From Persicitalea sp964500445 (GTDB taxonomy: Bacteria > Bacteroidota > Bacteroidia > Cytophagales > Spirosomataceae): a DNA stretch of 64,000 nucleotides. Within the stretch, counting starts at the first letter, position 1, and every line of letters begins with the position of its first letter. The stretch spans positions 13,692 through 77,691 of the forward strand of contig CAZCOG010000030.1 of NCBI GenBank assembly GCA_964500445.1, in the 5' to 3' direction. This document shows, in pieces, positions 53,372-61,466 of this stretch. The translations under genes were made by a program, and so were the position numbers. The notes beneath the pieces are model-generated. The model searched no databases, was not told the DNA's origin, and was given only the letters and a program-made list of their open reading frames with translations.

Positions 53372-53764
53372 TTATTTGCCATAGAATACGTTCCAACGGT
53401 GTCCGTCCAGGTCAGCAAAAACAAAATTGTATCCTTGTGGAATCTTCTCCGGCTCAATCACTACTGTTCCTCCCGCTTCCACCACTTTCTTCCGCCACGC
53501 ATCAACGGCAGCTTCACTTTCAGCGGCAATGGTAAAAAGAATCTCAGAGACATTCGAAGTATCCGCTACATCGTTTTTGGTGTTTTGTTCAAATGTATCG
53601 TGCTCAAAAAAGTGAATTACAAAATGTCCCTCACTGAAAATGAAGCTTGCCAACTCTGAATTGTCATGCGGACCATTTACCTTGAATCCTAAATGCTTGA
53701 AAAAACTACGTGTCTTTTCAATATCTCTGACGGGCATGTTCGCCCAAATTTCCATTTTTGCCAT
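53372..53764 (-). CDS. VOC-family (glyoxalase/bleomycin resistance fold) protein
   Basis: 130 residues from ATG 53764. The paired beta-alpha-beta-beta-beta layout is shown by WANMPVRDIEKTRSFFKHLGF at the start and YNFVFADLDGHRWNVFYG at the end, with the usual D-P/L-D-G-x-x-W/H closing motif. It could bind a metal or a small hydrophobic ligand. Despite being near arsM it has no Cys, so it is not the arsenic lyase ArsI. Function unknown. Confidence 0.85.
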   Translation of the reverse strand: MAKMEIWANMPVRDIEKTRSFFKHLGFKVNGPHDNSELASFIFSEGHFVIHFFEHDTFEQNTKNDVADTSNVSEILFTIAAESEAAVDAWRKKVVEAGGTVVIEPEKIPQGYNFVFADLDGHRWNVFYGK

Positions 53765-53931
53765 TTGATGAGATTTTTTGTTCAAATAGCTGAATAAAAA
53801 AGTAGACCATTTCTTTTGGGTAACCCCGGAAGTATTCGTCCCGAGGTTCTACTCGCAAATTTCTGTTCTCCCGAAGCTATTCTATCTAATAGCAGTGTGC
53901 CTGGCAGATCGGCCTATTTTTAAATATGTTG

Positions 53932-53947
53932 ATCGTAATATTGCGAT
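53932..53947. promoter_or_regulatory. ArsR operator upstream of arsR
   Basis: ATCGTAATATTGCGAT is a 16-base palindrome with one mismatch that overlaps the -33 element of the arsR promoter. The same sequence type recurs before arsM at 54345-54360. Confidence 0.75.
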
Positions 53948-53970
53948 TAATAATAATTTCTGTACCTTTG
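53941..53970 (+). promoter_or_regulatory. arsR promoter
   Basis: TTG at 53941-53943, a 19-base spacer and TACCTTTG at 53963-53970 match the Bacteroidota primary promoter. Transcription would begin about 23 bases before the ATG at 54000. Confidence 0.7.
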
Positions 53971-53999
53971 GCCCATCACTGATTGGAGCTACCGCCGCG

Positions 54000-54326
54000 A
54001 TGGGCCTTACTAAAACCTTAGAATTCACCGCTCAGGAAAACCGCGTCGCCGAGCTTGCCAAGGCGTTCGCCCACCCGGCCCGGGTTGCCATTCTGCAGCT
54101 ATTGGCCGAGCGCAAAGCCTGCGTCTGTGGGGATCTGGTAGATGAACTACCCCTTTCGCAAGCTACGGTGTCGCAGCATCTGAAGGAATTGAAACGTATC
54201 GGTATCATCAAAGGCGAAATTGACCCGCCGCGTGTCTGCTATTGTATCAATGAAGCAGTGTGGGAAGAGGCGCGGGAAACATTTTCTGCCTTATTTGGCA
54301 ATTTCCGGACGCTTAGTTGCTGTTAA
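54000..54326 (+). CDS. arsR: ArsR-family transcriptional repressor
   Basis: 108 residues from ATG 54000; the longer frame from 53895 passes through its own promoter and operator. The winged helix (LPLSQATVSQHLKELKRIGII) and the metal site CVCGDL (about residue 42, the ELCVCDL-type motif) are typical of arsenite sensors. Two more Cys at the very C-terminus may add a ligand. It would sit on its own operator and on the one before arsM and release when As(III) binds. Confidence 0.93.
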   Translation: MGLTKTLEFTAQENRVAELAKAFAHPARVAILQLLAERKACVCGDLVDELPLSQATVSQHLKELKRIGIIKGEIDPPRVCYCINEAVWEEARETFSALFGNFRTLSCC

Positions 54327-54344
54327 AAAAATTTACCCTTATTC

Positions 54345-54360
54345 ATCGTAATATTACAAT
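54345..54360. promoter_or_regulatory. ArsR operator upstream of arsM
   Basis: ATCGTAATATTACAAT differs from the arsR operator at two positions and is again a one-mismatch palindrome. It lies in the 67-base arsR-arsM gap, suggesting arsM has its own regulated promoter or a second repressor contact. Confidence 0.7.
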
Positions 54361-54393
54361 AGATTAGTTCATTTTAACCAAAACCTGAAAATC

Positions 54394-55296
54394 ATGGAAA
54401 CGACCGAACGGGAACTGAAAGAAATTGTCCGTAAGAAGTACGCTGAAATCGCCGTAGGTAACAATCCGGTACTCAACGCCGCCTCATGCTGCGGCAGCGG
54501 ACCAGTGTCGAAAGAAGTGTACAACATCATGACTGACGACTATACCGACCTGAATGGGTATACGGCGGATGCCGACCTCGGGCTCGGCTGCGGACTACCT
54601 ACACAGTTTGCTAAAATCCAAAAAGGAGATGTGGTCATCGACCTGGGTTCCGGTGCTGGAAACGACTGCTTCGTGGCCCGGCATGAAACGGGCCCCGAAG
54701 GAAAGGTAATCGGCATCGATTTTACCGAAGAGATGATCGCCCGCGCCCGGCAGAACGCCGAAACGCGCGGCTTGCACAACGTCGAGTTCCGACAAGGCGA
54801 CATTGAAAATATGCCTGTGAGTGACGGCGTAGCTGACGTGGTAGTGAGCAACTGCGTACTGAACCTCGTCCCGAATAAGCGGCAGGTATTTTCGGAGATA
54901 TTCCGTGTGTTGAAGCCCGGCGGTCATTTCAGCATTTCGGACATCGTGCTGAATGGCGAACTACCGGAAAAACTACGATCTGCCGCCGAGATGTACGCAG
55001 GCTGCGTATCGGGCGCCATTCAGAAGAATGAGTACCTGGCCATAGCTGCCGCGGCGGGCTTTGAGAATCTGACGGTGCAGAAGCAGACAGCTATTTTCGT
55101 ACCTGACGATATTCTCAGTCAGTATATTTCGGCCGAAGAAATCGCCACTTTCCGCCAGGGTACTGATCAGATTGAAAGCATCACGCTCTTTGCCAGCAAG
55201 CCAGGCGGAGTACCAAAACAAAAATTGGAGCTGCTCAATTTAACTACAGAGTCGCCGGAAGCTGCTTGTTGCGAGCCGGGAAGTGGTTGCTGTTAA
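54394..55296 (+). CDS. arsM: Arsenite S-adenosylmethionine methyltransferase
   Basis: 300 residues. It adds methyl groups to As(III). The SAM-binding motif VIDLGSGAGNDCF is near residue 80. Conserved Cys residues appear in NAASCCGSG (about residue 31), in the CVLNL segment of the middle motif, and in YAGCVSGAI (about residue 208), as needed for arsenic binding. The C-terminus carries an unusual extra Cys cluster (ACCEPGSGCC) that may bind metal. Directly downstream of arsR with a shared operator type. Confidence 0.96.
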   Translation: METTERELKEIVRKKYAEIAVGNNPVLNAASCCGSGPVSKEVYNIMTDDYTDLNGYTADADLGLGCGLPTQFAKIQKGDVVIDLGSGAGNDCFVARHETGPEGKVIGIDFTEEMIARARQNAETRGLHNVEFRQGDIENMPVSDGVADVVVSNCVLNLVPNKRQVFSEIFRVLKPGGHFSISDIVLNGELPEKLRSAAEMYAGCVSGAIQKNEYLAIAAAAGFENLTVQKQTAIFVPDDILSQYISAEEIATFRQGTDQIESITLFASKPGGVPKQKLELLNLTTESPEAACCEPGSGCC

Positions 55297-55329
55297 CCTC
55301 TTCCTGCTTAGTAATCGTTTGTTGACTCT

Positions 55330-55360
55330 AACCTCCTGCCAAACCGGGAGGTTTTTTTTA
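55330..55360 (+). terminator. Terminator of arsM
   Basis: A 7-bp stem (AACCTCC at 55330-55336, GGAGGTT at 55347-55353) is followed by a T-run. A -7-like TATCTTTG at 55359-55366, possibly for recO, overlaps the end of the T-run. Confidence 0.75.
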
Positions 55361-55384
55361 TCTTTGCTAACAAAAAATCTCATA

Positions 55385-56080
55385 ATGCTGCACAAAACCC
55401 GGGGTATTGCGCTGAACTATATCCGATATCGCGAGTCCTCCATCATTGCCAAGATTTATACCGAAGCATTTGGCATTCAGAGCTATATCGTAAATGGGGT
55501 GCGGAGCAGCCGTTCCAAGTCCAACCGCATCGCGCTGTTTCAACCACTGACACTGCTGGACCTGGTTGTTTACCACAAAAACAAAACCGACACGCTGCAC
55601 CGCATTTCCGAAATCAAGTGCCGGGTTCCGTTTCATAGCCTGCCGTTTGAGGTCGTAAAATCGAGTCTGGGTTTATTTTTGACCGAGATTTTAATAAAAT
55701 CACTACGGGAGGAAGAGGAAAATATTCCGCTGTTCGAATTTCTGGAAGACGCCGTACTGTACCTGGACAATGCCGGAAACCACTACGAAAATTTTCACAT
55801 TCACGTGCTGGCCCAGCTGGCCTTTTTCCTGGGCTTCGGTATGGAAACTGCCGATGACCTGACCAACGAACTTCGCGACAACCACTACCCTACTTCGCCC
55901 GACGCCACGCAGAAAGCCGCGTTACAAATCTGGCTGTCGGCCCCCCTGGGTACTGTGGTTTCGCTGGACAAGGGTCGCCGTATTTCGCTCCTGAATATGC
56001 TGGTCTTTCTTTATAAAGTTCATCTTGACTCACTGGGTGAAATTAAGTCACTGGAAGTATTGCACGAAGTACTTAACTGA
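55385..56080 (+). CDS. recO: DNA repair protein RecO
   Basis: 231 residues from ATG 55385, giving the family N-terminus (LHKTRGIALNYIRYRESSIIAKIYTE). The longer frame starts inside the arsM 3' end. The OB-fold region is followed by helices (LFEFLEDAVLYLDNAG). The zinc-binding Cys residues of some RecO proteins are not seen. RecO loads RecA onto SSB-coated DNA with RecR. Confidence 0.92.
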   Translation: MLHKTRGIALNYIRYRESSIIAKIYTEAFGIQSYIVNGVRSSRSKSNRIALFQPLTLLDLVVYHKNKTDTLHRISEIKCRVPFHSLPFEVVKSSLGLFLTEILIKSLREEEENIPLFEFLEDAVLYLDNAGNHYENFHIHVLAQLAFFLGFGMETADDLTNELRDNHYPTSPDATQKAALQIWLSAPLGTVVSLDKGRRISLLNMLVFLYKVHLDSLGEIKSLEVLHEVLN

Positions 56081-56103
56081 TAATCCAGGCATTATCAGAA
56101 ATT

Positions 56104-56119
56104 TGGCACTATTGTTGCG
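56104..56119 (+). promoter_or_regulatory. Sigma-54-type promoter of the haloperoxidase gene
   Basis: TGGCACTATTGTTGCG: GG at 56105-56106 and GC at 56117-56118 have the exact RpoN spacing and both sides match consensus (TGGCAC, TTGC). Transcription would start near 56130, about 32 bases before the ATG. Confidence 0.75.
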
Positions 56120-56161
56120 CTTTACAAATACAGATGAAGTGAACAAACTACAATACTGACG

Positions 56162-57529
56162 ATGAAAAAAAATTTTTACCTCTTCGCCCTCTTTGCGGTT
56201 ATTTGGAGCTGTACCCCAACCGATCAGGTAGCGCCGAATACCCCCCCGTCGGCTAACCTAACCGTCAACTACTCGGCGGAATTTTTACACGACTGGGTTA
56301 ACCTCGAATGTCATTTAGTCAAACAAACGCCGGGATTTTTTCCACCGCAGGCGGCACGGGTCTTTGGACTGACGGGCGTAACGGCTTACGAAGCGGCTTA
56401 TCGTGGTATTCCGGGCGCCCGCTCACTGACCGGGCAACTGAACGGCTTTGGCGCCTATACAATGCCGCAGGCAGACGCCCTGAGCGTAAAATACCATTGG
56501 GGTATTGTCACCAACGCGGCAGTGGCCGAAATCATGCGGTTGTCTTTCGGTAACAGTCTGGCCGCTTCCAATCTGGAAATTGTGAATGAGAAGGAAGCAA
56601 CCAACTACAATGAATTCCAGAAGGAAGCGCCCAGTAAAATCGTAGCTGAACTTTCTCAAAAACTCGGCAAGGATATTGCGGCGGCGGTTTTTGAGTACTC
56701 CAAAACAGATGGTGGCCACGAAGCCTACCTCCGCCCTTTCTCCAAAACCTACCAACTACCCGTCGGCCCTGACAAATGGATTCCAACCGACGCTAAGAAC
56801 CTGACACCCCTCTGCCCCGAGTGGGAAAAATGCCGCCCGATGCTGGCCTCGAACATGAATTATGCCGTGCCGCCCAAGCCCGTTACTTTTTCTACCGATC
56901 CGAATTCAGAGTTTTATAAAATAAGCCGGCAGGTGTACGATGTAGTCCAAAATGGTACCGAAGAGCAGCGCGAAATTGCCCGTTTCTGGGCCGACGATCC
57001 TTTTGCAACCTGTACACCCACGGGCCATACTTTCGGTATTCTGACTCAACTGCTAAAAGAAACGAACGCCACGCTGGAAAAGGCAGTAGTGGCCTATGCT
57101 AAATTGGGCATTGCCGAAAACGACGCCTTCATCACATGCTGGAAAATCAAGTACGATTACGATCTTATCCGCCCGGTTTCTTATATCCAGAAATATATCG
57201 ACCCTAATTTTAAAACCGTGATCGGTACGCCACCCTTCCCTGCTTACACGTCGGGCCACGCTACCGAAGCCGCCGTGGGCGAGCGGATATTTATTGAAAT
57301 GTTCACCAACGGCGATGGTGCCTATCCTTTCACCGATCGTTCCCAAATCCAGCATGGTTTTGGGACCCGGAAGTTCAGTAATTTCAAACAGATGGCAGAA
57401 GAATGCGCCGACTCGCGCCTGTACGGCGGCATCCACTACAACATGGACAACCAACGCGGCCTGTTAATGGGTCGCGCCGTGGGCGATAATGTACTGCGTT
57501 CGATTGATTGGCCTAAAAACTTAAAATAA
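56162..57529 (+). CDS. Vanadium-dependent haloperoxidase-like lipoprotein (PAP2 superfamily)
   Basis: 455 residues. Lipobox VIWSC (Cys about residue 17) anchors it to a membrane. The three acid phosphatase/haloperoxidase motifs are complete in the C-terminal third: KYDYDLIRP (K-x6-RP), YTSGH, and SRLYGGIHYNMD (SR-x5-H-x3-D). It may oxidise halides or hydrolyse phosphate; the vanadate-binding set is shared by both. A short lipoprotein follows after 7 bases. The preceding sigma-54 promoter is its own. Confidence 0.92.
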   Translation: MKKNFYLFALFAVIWSCTPTDQVAPNTPPSANLTVNYSAEFLHDWVNLECHLVKQTPGFFPPQAARVFGLTGVTAYEAAYRGIPGARSLTGQLNGFGAYTMPQADALSVKYHWGIVTNAAVAEIMRLSFGNSLAASNLEIVNEKEATNYNEFQKEAPSKIVAELSQKLGKDIAAAVFEYSKTDGGHEAYLRPFSKTYQLPVGPDKWIPTDAKNLTPLCPEWEKCRPMLASNMNYAVPPKPVTFSTDPNSEFYKISRQVYDVVQNGTEEQREIARFWADDPFATCTPTGHTFGILTQLLKETNATLEKAVVAYAKLGIAENDAFITCWKIKYDYDLIRPVSYIQKYIDPNFKTVIGTPPFPAYTSGHATEAAVGERIFIEMFTNGDGAYPFTDRSQIQHGFGTRKFSNFKQMAEECADSRLYGGIHYNMDNQRGLLMGRAVGDNVLRSIDWPKNLK

Positions 57530-57536
57530 CGGAAAG

Positions 57537-57920
57537 TTGAAAGTGAAAAAAAATTGGCTGCTGATTGCCTTAACTATTTCTTTTTTAGGATGTAATGAAA
57601 ATTCGGTCCGGGATGAGGATGTAGCTTTGATGGCGGATTTGGAATGCCAGGCACGGCAGTTGAAAGAGCAACGCTTTCAGGTAGCTAACGAACTACGCTT
57701 GCGGGGCGACTCGCTGATGAAAGCCAACGTTGCTCTCACGGAGGTGCAGAAAGCGGAGGAAGATTCGCTTAAACAAATCCTGACCGTTCAGACAAGCGAG
57801 CTGGCTACCCGAGTTACTTATGTAATGGATAGCCTGTTCGATGCACATTACAAGACGATAGAGCAGCGGGAAGCTTTTGATGAGGCCGTAGCTAAGAAGG
57901 TGGAGGAGGTTTGTAAATAG
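57537..57920 (+). CDS. Small coiled-coil lipoprotein
   Basis: 127 residues from TTG 57537; GTG 57543 is an alternative start. Lipobox SFLGC is about residue 17-19. The remainder is predicted helical and charged (LECQARQLKEQRFQVANELR, VQKAEEDSLKQI), likely a coiled coil. It sits 7 bases after the haloperoxidase gene and probably shares its sigma-54 promoter. Partner or structural role is unknown. Confidence 0.65.
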   Translation: MKVKKNWLLIALTISFLGCNENSVRDEDVALMADLECQARQLKEQRFQVANELRLRGDSLMKANVALTEVQKAEEDSLKQILTVQTSELATRVTYVMDSLFDAHYKTIEQREAFDEAVAKKVEEVCK

Positions 57921-57977
57921 AGTGCTGGAACAGTTTTTGAGTACTTTTCCGCAGTCAAAAACCTAACTCTATTTCCG

Positions 57978-58694
57978 ATGAAAAAGATCTTTCTTACTCT
58001 TGCTCTTTCCATTGTATTTCTCTCCTATTCCACAATCGCTCAGTCTATTAAAGGGGCCTGGCGTTCGCAGCAGCCCAATAATAGTATCGCTTCGCTGATT
58101 GTGGCCGACAATTATCTGATGATCGCTTCGTACAGCGTCCTTAACAAGTACTTCGACCGCACCGAGGGGGGATCGTTCACAATGCAGGGCGATCAGATGA
58201 CCTACACTACTGAATTTAATACGGATGATACCGCGAAAATTAATAAATCAGTAGTATTCACCGTCGTACGTAAAGACAGTATCCTGACTTTGCGTGGAGA
58301 GGATGAAGAATTGGTGTGGATGCTGGTAGACGATGCCGAGAATAAACCGATGGCGGGTACCTGGCATATTACAGGACGCGCCAAAGATGGTACCGGCGAA
58401 ATGATGGAGATCCACCAGACTGGAACTCGCAAGACGTTGAAAATCCTGTCGGGAACGCGCTTTCAGTGGGCGGCGATTGACCCGGCGGTAAAAGGTTTCT
58501 ACGGAACAGGAGGGGGTACTTACGATATCAAGAACGGCAAATACACCGAACATATTCAGTTTTTCTCCCGCGACCGCTTCCGCGTAGGCTCAGACCTGAC
58601 TTTCGACTGGAAGTTGGCCGATGGTAAGTGGGATCATTCCGGTAAGAGCAGCAAAGGTGATCCTATTCACGAAGTTTGGGAGAAGATTGAATAA
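57978..58694 (+). CDS. Exported protein of unknown function
   Basis: 238 residues with signal peptide to TIAQS. The mature part starts with SIKGAWRSQQPN and contains a second similar phrase, PMAGTWHITGRAKDG, suggesting two lipocalin-like beta-barrels in tandem. No catalytic motif was seen. It is 57 bases after the coiled-coil lipoprotein. The stop overlaps an inverted repeat shared with lptB. Confidence 0.65.
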   Translation: MKKIFLTLALSIVFLSYSTIAQSIKGAWRSQQPNNSIASLIVADNYLMIASYSVLNKYFDRTEGGSFTMQGDQMTYTTEFNTDDTAKINKSVVFTVVRKDSILTLRGEDEELVWMLVDDAENKPMAGTWHITGRAKDGTGEMMEIHQTGTRKTLKILSGTRFQWAAIDPAVKGFYGTGGGTYDIKNGKYTEHIQFFSRDRFRVGSDLTFDWKLADGKWDHSGKSSKGDPIHEVWEKIE

Positions 58695-58756
58695 TGAATG
58701 ATGAGTGAATATATACCTGAAAATCAACCATTCATAATTCATCACTCATCATTATT
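58690..58756. terminator. Inverted repeat between convergent genes
   Basis: The left arm around 58690-58710 (AATAATGAATGATGAGTGAAT) and right arm 58730-58756 (ATTCATAATTCATC, ACTCATCATTATT) are largely complementary with a loop of about 20 bases. Terminator activity is inferred from its place between the stop codons. Confidence 0.5.
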
Positions 58757-59487
58757 TACACCTTTCGTTTCAACTCAAAATGCTGTCCCAGATACACGCG
58801 CCGTACGACCTCGTCTTCGGCGAGTTCCTCGGCGGTTCCTTGTTTCAGAATTTTTCCTTCAAACAACAGATAAGCACGATCGGTAATCGAAAGGGTTTCG
58901 TTCACGTTGTGGTCGGTGATGAGGATACCGATATTGCGGTGCTTGAGTTTGGCCACGATGGTCTGAATATCTTCGACGGCAATCGGGTCTACCCCGGCAA
59001 AGGGCTCGTCCAGCAGAATGAACTTGGGATCGACCGCCAGAGCGCGGGCAATTTCGGTACGGCGACGTTCACCACCTGAAAGTACCATCCCTTTATTCTT
59101 ACGCACATGATCCAGACTGAACTCTTCGATGAGTTCTTCTACCTTGTCGCGCTGTTCTTGTTTCGAGAGATCAGTCATTTCCAGTACCGCCCTAATGTTT
59201 TCCTCAACGGTTAACTGCCGAAATACCGATGCTTCCTGCGCCAGATAGCCCAATCCCAGCCGCGCCCGCTTATACATGGGCAGACTGGTGATATCGCGGT
59301 CATCGAGATAAACGTGGCCGCTATTGGGCTTTACTAAACCAACGGCCATGTAGAACGAAGTAGTTTTCCCGGCGCCATTGGGGCCCAGTAACCCTACGAT
59401 TTCGCCCTGCTCTACCTGATAACTCACATTGTCATTGACAAGCCGGGCACCGTATTTTTTGACAAGATTTTCGGTTCTAAGGATCAT
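58756..59487 (-). CDS. lptB: LPS export ABC transporter ATP-binding protein LptB
   Basis: 243 residues. Walker A is GPNGAGKTTS (about residue 35), the signature LSGGERRRTEIARAL, Walker B FILLDEPFAGVDP and the switch His in ITDHNV. The VYLDDRDITSLPMYKRARLG phrase is typical of LptB. It powers LPS extraction from the inner membrane with LptFG. recJ lies upstream with a 15-base gap, so they form an operon. Confidence 0.95.
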   Translation of the reverse strand: MILRTENLVKKYGARLVNDNVSYQVEQGEIVGLLGPNGAGKTTSFYMAVGLVKPNSGHVYLDDRDITSLPMYKRARLGLGYLAQEASVFRQLTVEENIRAVLEMTDLSKQEQRDKVEELIEEFSLDHVRKNKGMVLSGGERRRTEIARALAVDPKFILLDEPFAGVDPIAVEDIQTIVAKLKHRNIGILITDHNVNETLSITDRAYLLFEGKILKQGTAEELAEDEVVRRVYLGQHFELKRKV

Positions 59488-59502
59488 GGGTTGTGTGGAT
59501 GG

Positions 59503-61212
59503 CTAAAACTTAATGTCCTTCAGCATGAATTGTAACGTGGTCTTATCCCGGAAGGTATTTTCGTCCAGTGAGTAACAGATGTCAAACGGTTGGCCATCCA
59601 TCAAATCAGGATAAATATGTGCCATGCCAAATGCAATCACAGTAAAGGCAGGTGAGTTGCCCTGATAGACATTAAACTTGATGTGTTTTTCTTTCATGAT
59701 CGTTGGTTTCCCGGCGATGGAAACGCCCCGACTTACAAAAACGGGCGTCATATTGCCCGGACCGAAAGGTCCCATTTGTTTCAGAACTTTGTAGGCTTTC
59801 CAGGAAACATCTTCCAGATCCAGTTCCAGATCCACGCTGATCATCGGTGTGAGTTGCTCAGGCAGGATACGCCCACTCACGATTTCGTCGAAGCGAAGTC
59901 GAAAGGCATCGACGTTCTCTACGGGAAGCGTCATGCCCGCCGCAAAAGTATGGCCGCCAAATTGCTCGAGCAGATCGGCGCACTCTTCAATAGCCTCATA
60001 AACATCAAAACCCGGTACCGAGCGCGCCGAACCGGCGGCTTTGCCATTGGATTTAGTCAGAATGATCGTCGGACGGTGAAAATGCTCGATGCAGCGGCTC
60101 GCTACGATACCGATAACGCCCTTATGCCAATCTTCTTTAAACAGTACCGTACTTTTGGCCCCCGTGAGCCAGGCATCTTCCTGAATCATGGCCAGCGCTT
60201 CATCCGTAATGCTGTTATCGAATTTCCGGCGGTCACTATTGTGCTTGTTGATTTCCTGGGCGAACTCGTCGGCCTCGTCTTCGTCAGTGCAAAGCAGCAG
60301 CCTTACGGCTTCTTTAGCATGCTTGATACGGCCTGCGGCGTTGATCCGCGGCCCAAGGCCAAATACTACATTCTGAATATCCAGCATATTATGAATGCCC
60401 GCAATTTTGATCAGAGCCTTCAATCCGGCGCGGGGAGTAGTATTCAGGTGTCGCAAACCATAGTAGGCAAGTACCCGATTTTCGCCTGTTATCGGAACGA
60501 TGTCCGATGCGATACTTACGACTACGAGATCCAGGTATGGATAGAGCAAATCCAAATCCTGTCCGTTCTGCTGGCAGAAAGCCTGGAGTAACTTGAACCC
60601 TACTCCGCAGCCCGTTAATTCTTTGTAAGGATAGTCGCAATCGGAGCGTTTGGGATCAAGTACCGCAGCGGCAGGCGGAAGTACTTCACCGGGACGGTGG
60701 TGATCGCAAATGATAAAATCTACACCCAGGGTATTGGCATATTCAATTTTATCCACCGATTTGATCCCGCAATCCAGCGCTACAATTAGGGAAAAACCAT
60801 TTTCTGCCGCCCAATCGATGCCCTGCGTTGACACCCCGTAACCTTCGGTGTAACGATCAGGAATGTAATAATCGAGTTGATCGTAAATTGTACTTAGAAA
60901 ACCGTAGAACATGGTCACCGAAGTAGTTCCGTCTACGTCATAGTCGCCATAGACCAGGATTTTCTCGCCTTTACCCATCGCTGTCGTGAGGCGCTCGACG
61001 GCTTTATTCATATCCTTCATCAAAAAAGGATCATGCAGATAAGCCAAGTCAGGTCTGAAAAAACTCTTTGCCTGATCAAAATCATGCACTCCGCGCTGTA
61101 CCAGCAGGGATGCCAGAAACGGACTGACATTGATCGCCTTGGCCAGCGTGTCGGCCGTAGCCATTTGTTCGGTTGTCAGTTCGGTGGCAGAAATCCAGCG
61201 TTTTTCAGTCAT
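59503..61212 (-). CDS. recJ: Single-stranded DNA exonuclease RecJ
   Basis: 569 residues, full length. DHH-family motifs in order: VYGDYDVDGTTSV (about residue 86), ALDCGIK, ICDHHRPGE, and the DHHA1 part later with GGHTFAAGMTL. It degrades 5' single strands during recombination and repair. A -7 box ends 5 bases before the ATG. Followed by lptB. Confidence 0.97.
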   Translation of the reverse strand: MTEKRWISATELTTEQMATADTLAKAINVSPFLASLLVQRGVHDFDQAKSFFRPDLAYLHDPFLMKDMNKAVERLTTAMGKGEKILVYGDYDVDGTTSVTMFYGFLSTIYDQLDYYIPDRYTEGYGVSTQGIDWAAENGFSLIVALDCGIKSVDKIEYANTLGVDFIICDHHRPGEVLPPAAAVLDPKRSDCDYPYKELTGCGVGFKLLQAFCQQNGQDLDLLYPYLDLVVVSIASDIVPITGENRVLAYYGLRHLNTTPRAGLKALIKIAGIHNMLDIQNVVFGLGPRINAAGRIKHAKEAVRLLLCTDEDEADEFAQEINKHNSDRRKFDNSITDEALAMIQEDAWLTGAKSTVLFKEDWHKGVIGIVASRCIEHFHRPTIILTKSNGKAAGSARSVPGFDVYEAIEECADLLEQFGGHTFAAGMTLPVENVDAFRLRFDEIVSGRILPEQLTPMISVDLELDLEDVSWKAYKVLKQMGPFGPGNMTPVFVSRGVSIAGKPTIMKEKHIKFNVYQGNSPAFTVIAFGMAHIYPDLMDGQPFDICYSLDENTFRDKTTLQFMLKDIKF

Positions 61213-61217
61213 AAGGA

Positions 61218-61225
61218 CAAAGATA
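61218..61225 (-). promoter_or_regulatory. -7 box directly before recJ
   Basis: TATCTTTG on the minus strand lies 5 bases before the recJ ATG. If used, the mRNA would be nearly leaderless. No -33 element was seen. Confidence 0.45.
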
Positions 61226-61322
61226 CGGAAAAGGCGTGTTTGGTAGGCGGAGTAAAAAGCCTGGTGACTCTTTTAAGAATCTTTAACATCCCTGCCCTAC
61301 TATCGGTTCTGGTATCTCATAC

Positions 61323-61355
61323 TTTGCCAAAAGCCACCCAAACCTCTTATCTTTG
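61323..61355 (+). promoter_or_regulatory. ruvX promoter
   Basis: TTTG at 61323-61326, 21 bases, then TATCTTTG at 61348-61355 match the Bacteroidota consensus well. The leader to ruvX would be about 105 bases and includes GAATGAGTGA words near 61369-61396. Confidence 0.6.
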
Positions 61356-61466
61356 TCCTATTGATTTCGAATGAGTGATTTAGAGAATGAGTGAATACAG
61401 TACTCAGACTTTGTGCAATCTTCCAGCATTCACGCCATTTCGTCGAACTGATTTACGTTTAAAAAT

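Noticed and set aside
53372..53764. VOC protein as the arsenic lyase ArsI, because arsM is close
   Set aside because: ArsI needs a Cys pair for arsenic; this protein has no Cys, and it is on the other strand.
59683..60591. 302-codon plus-strand frame opposite recJ
   Set aside because: Shadow of recJ, whose DHH motifs are complete.
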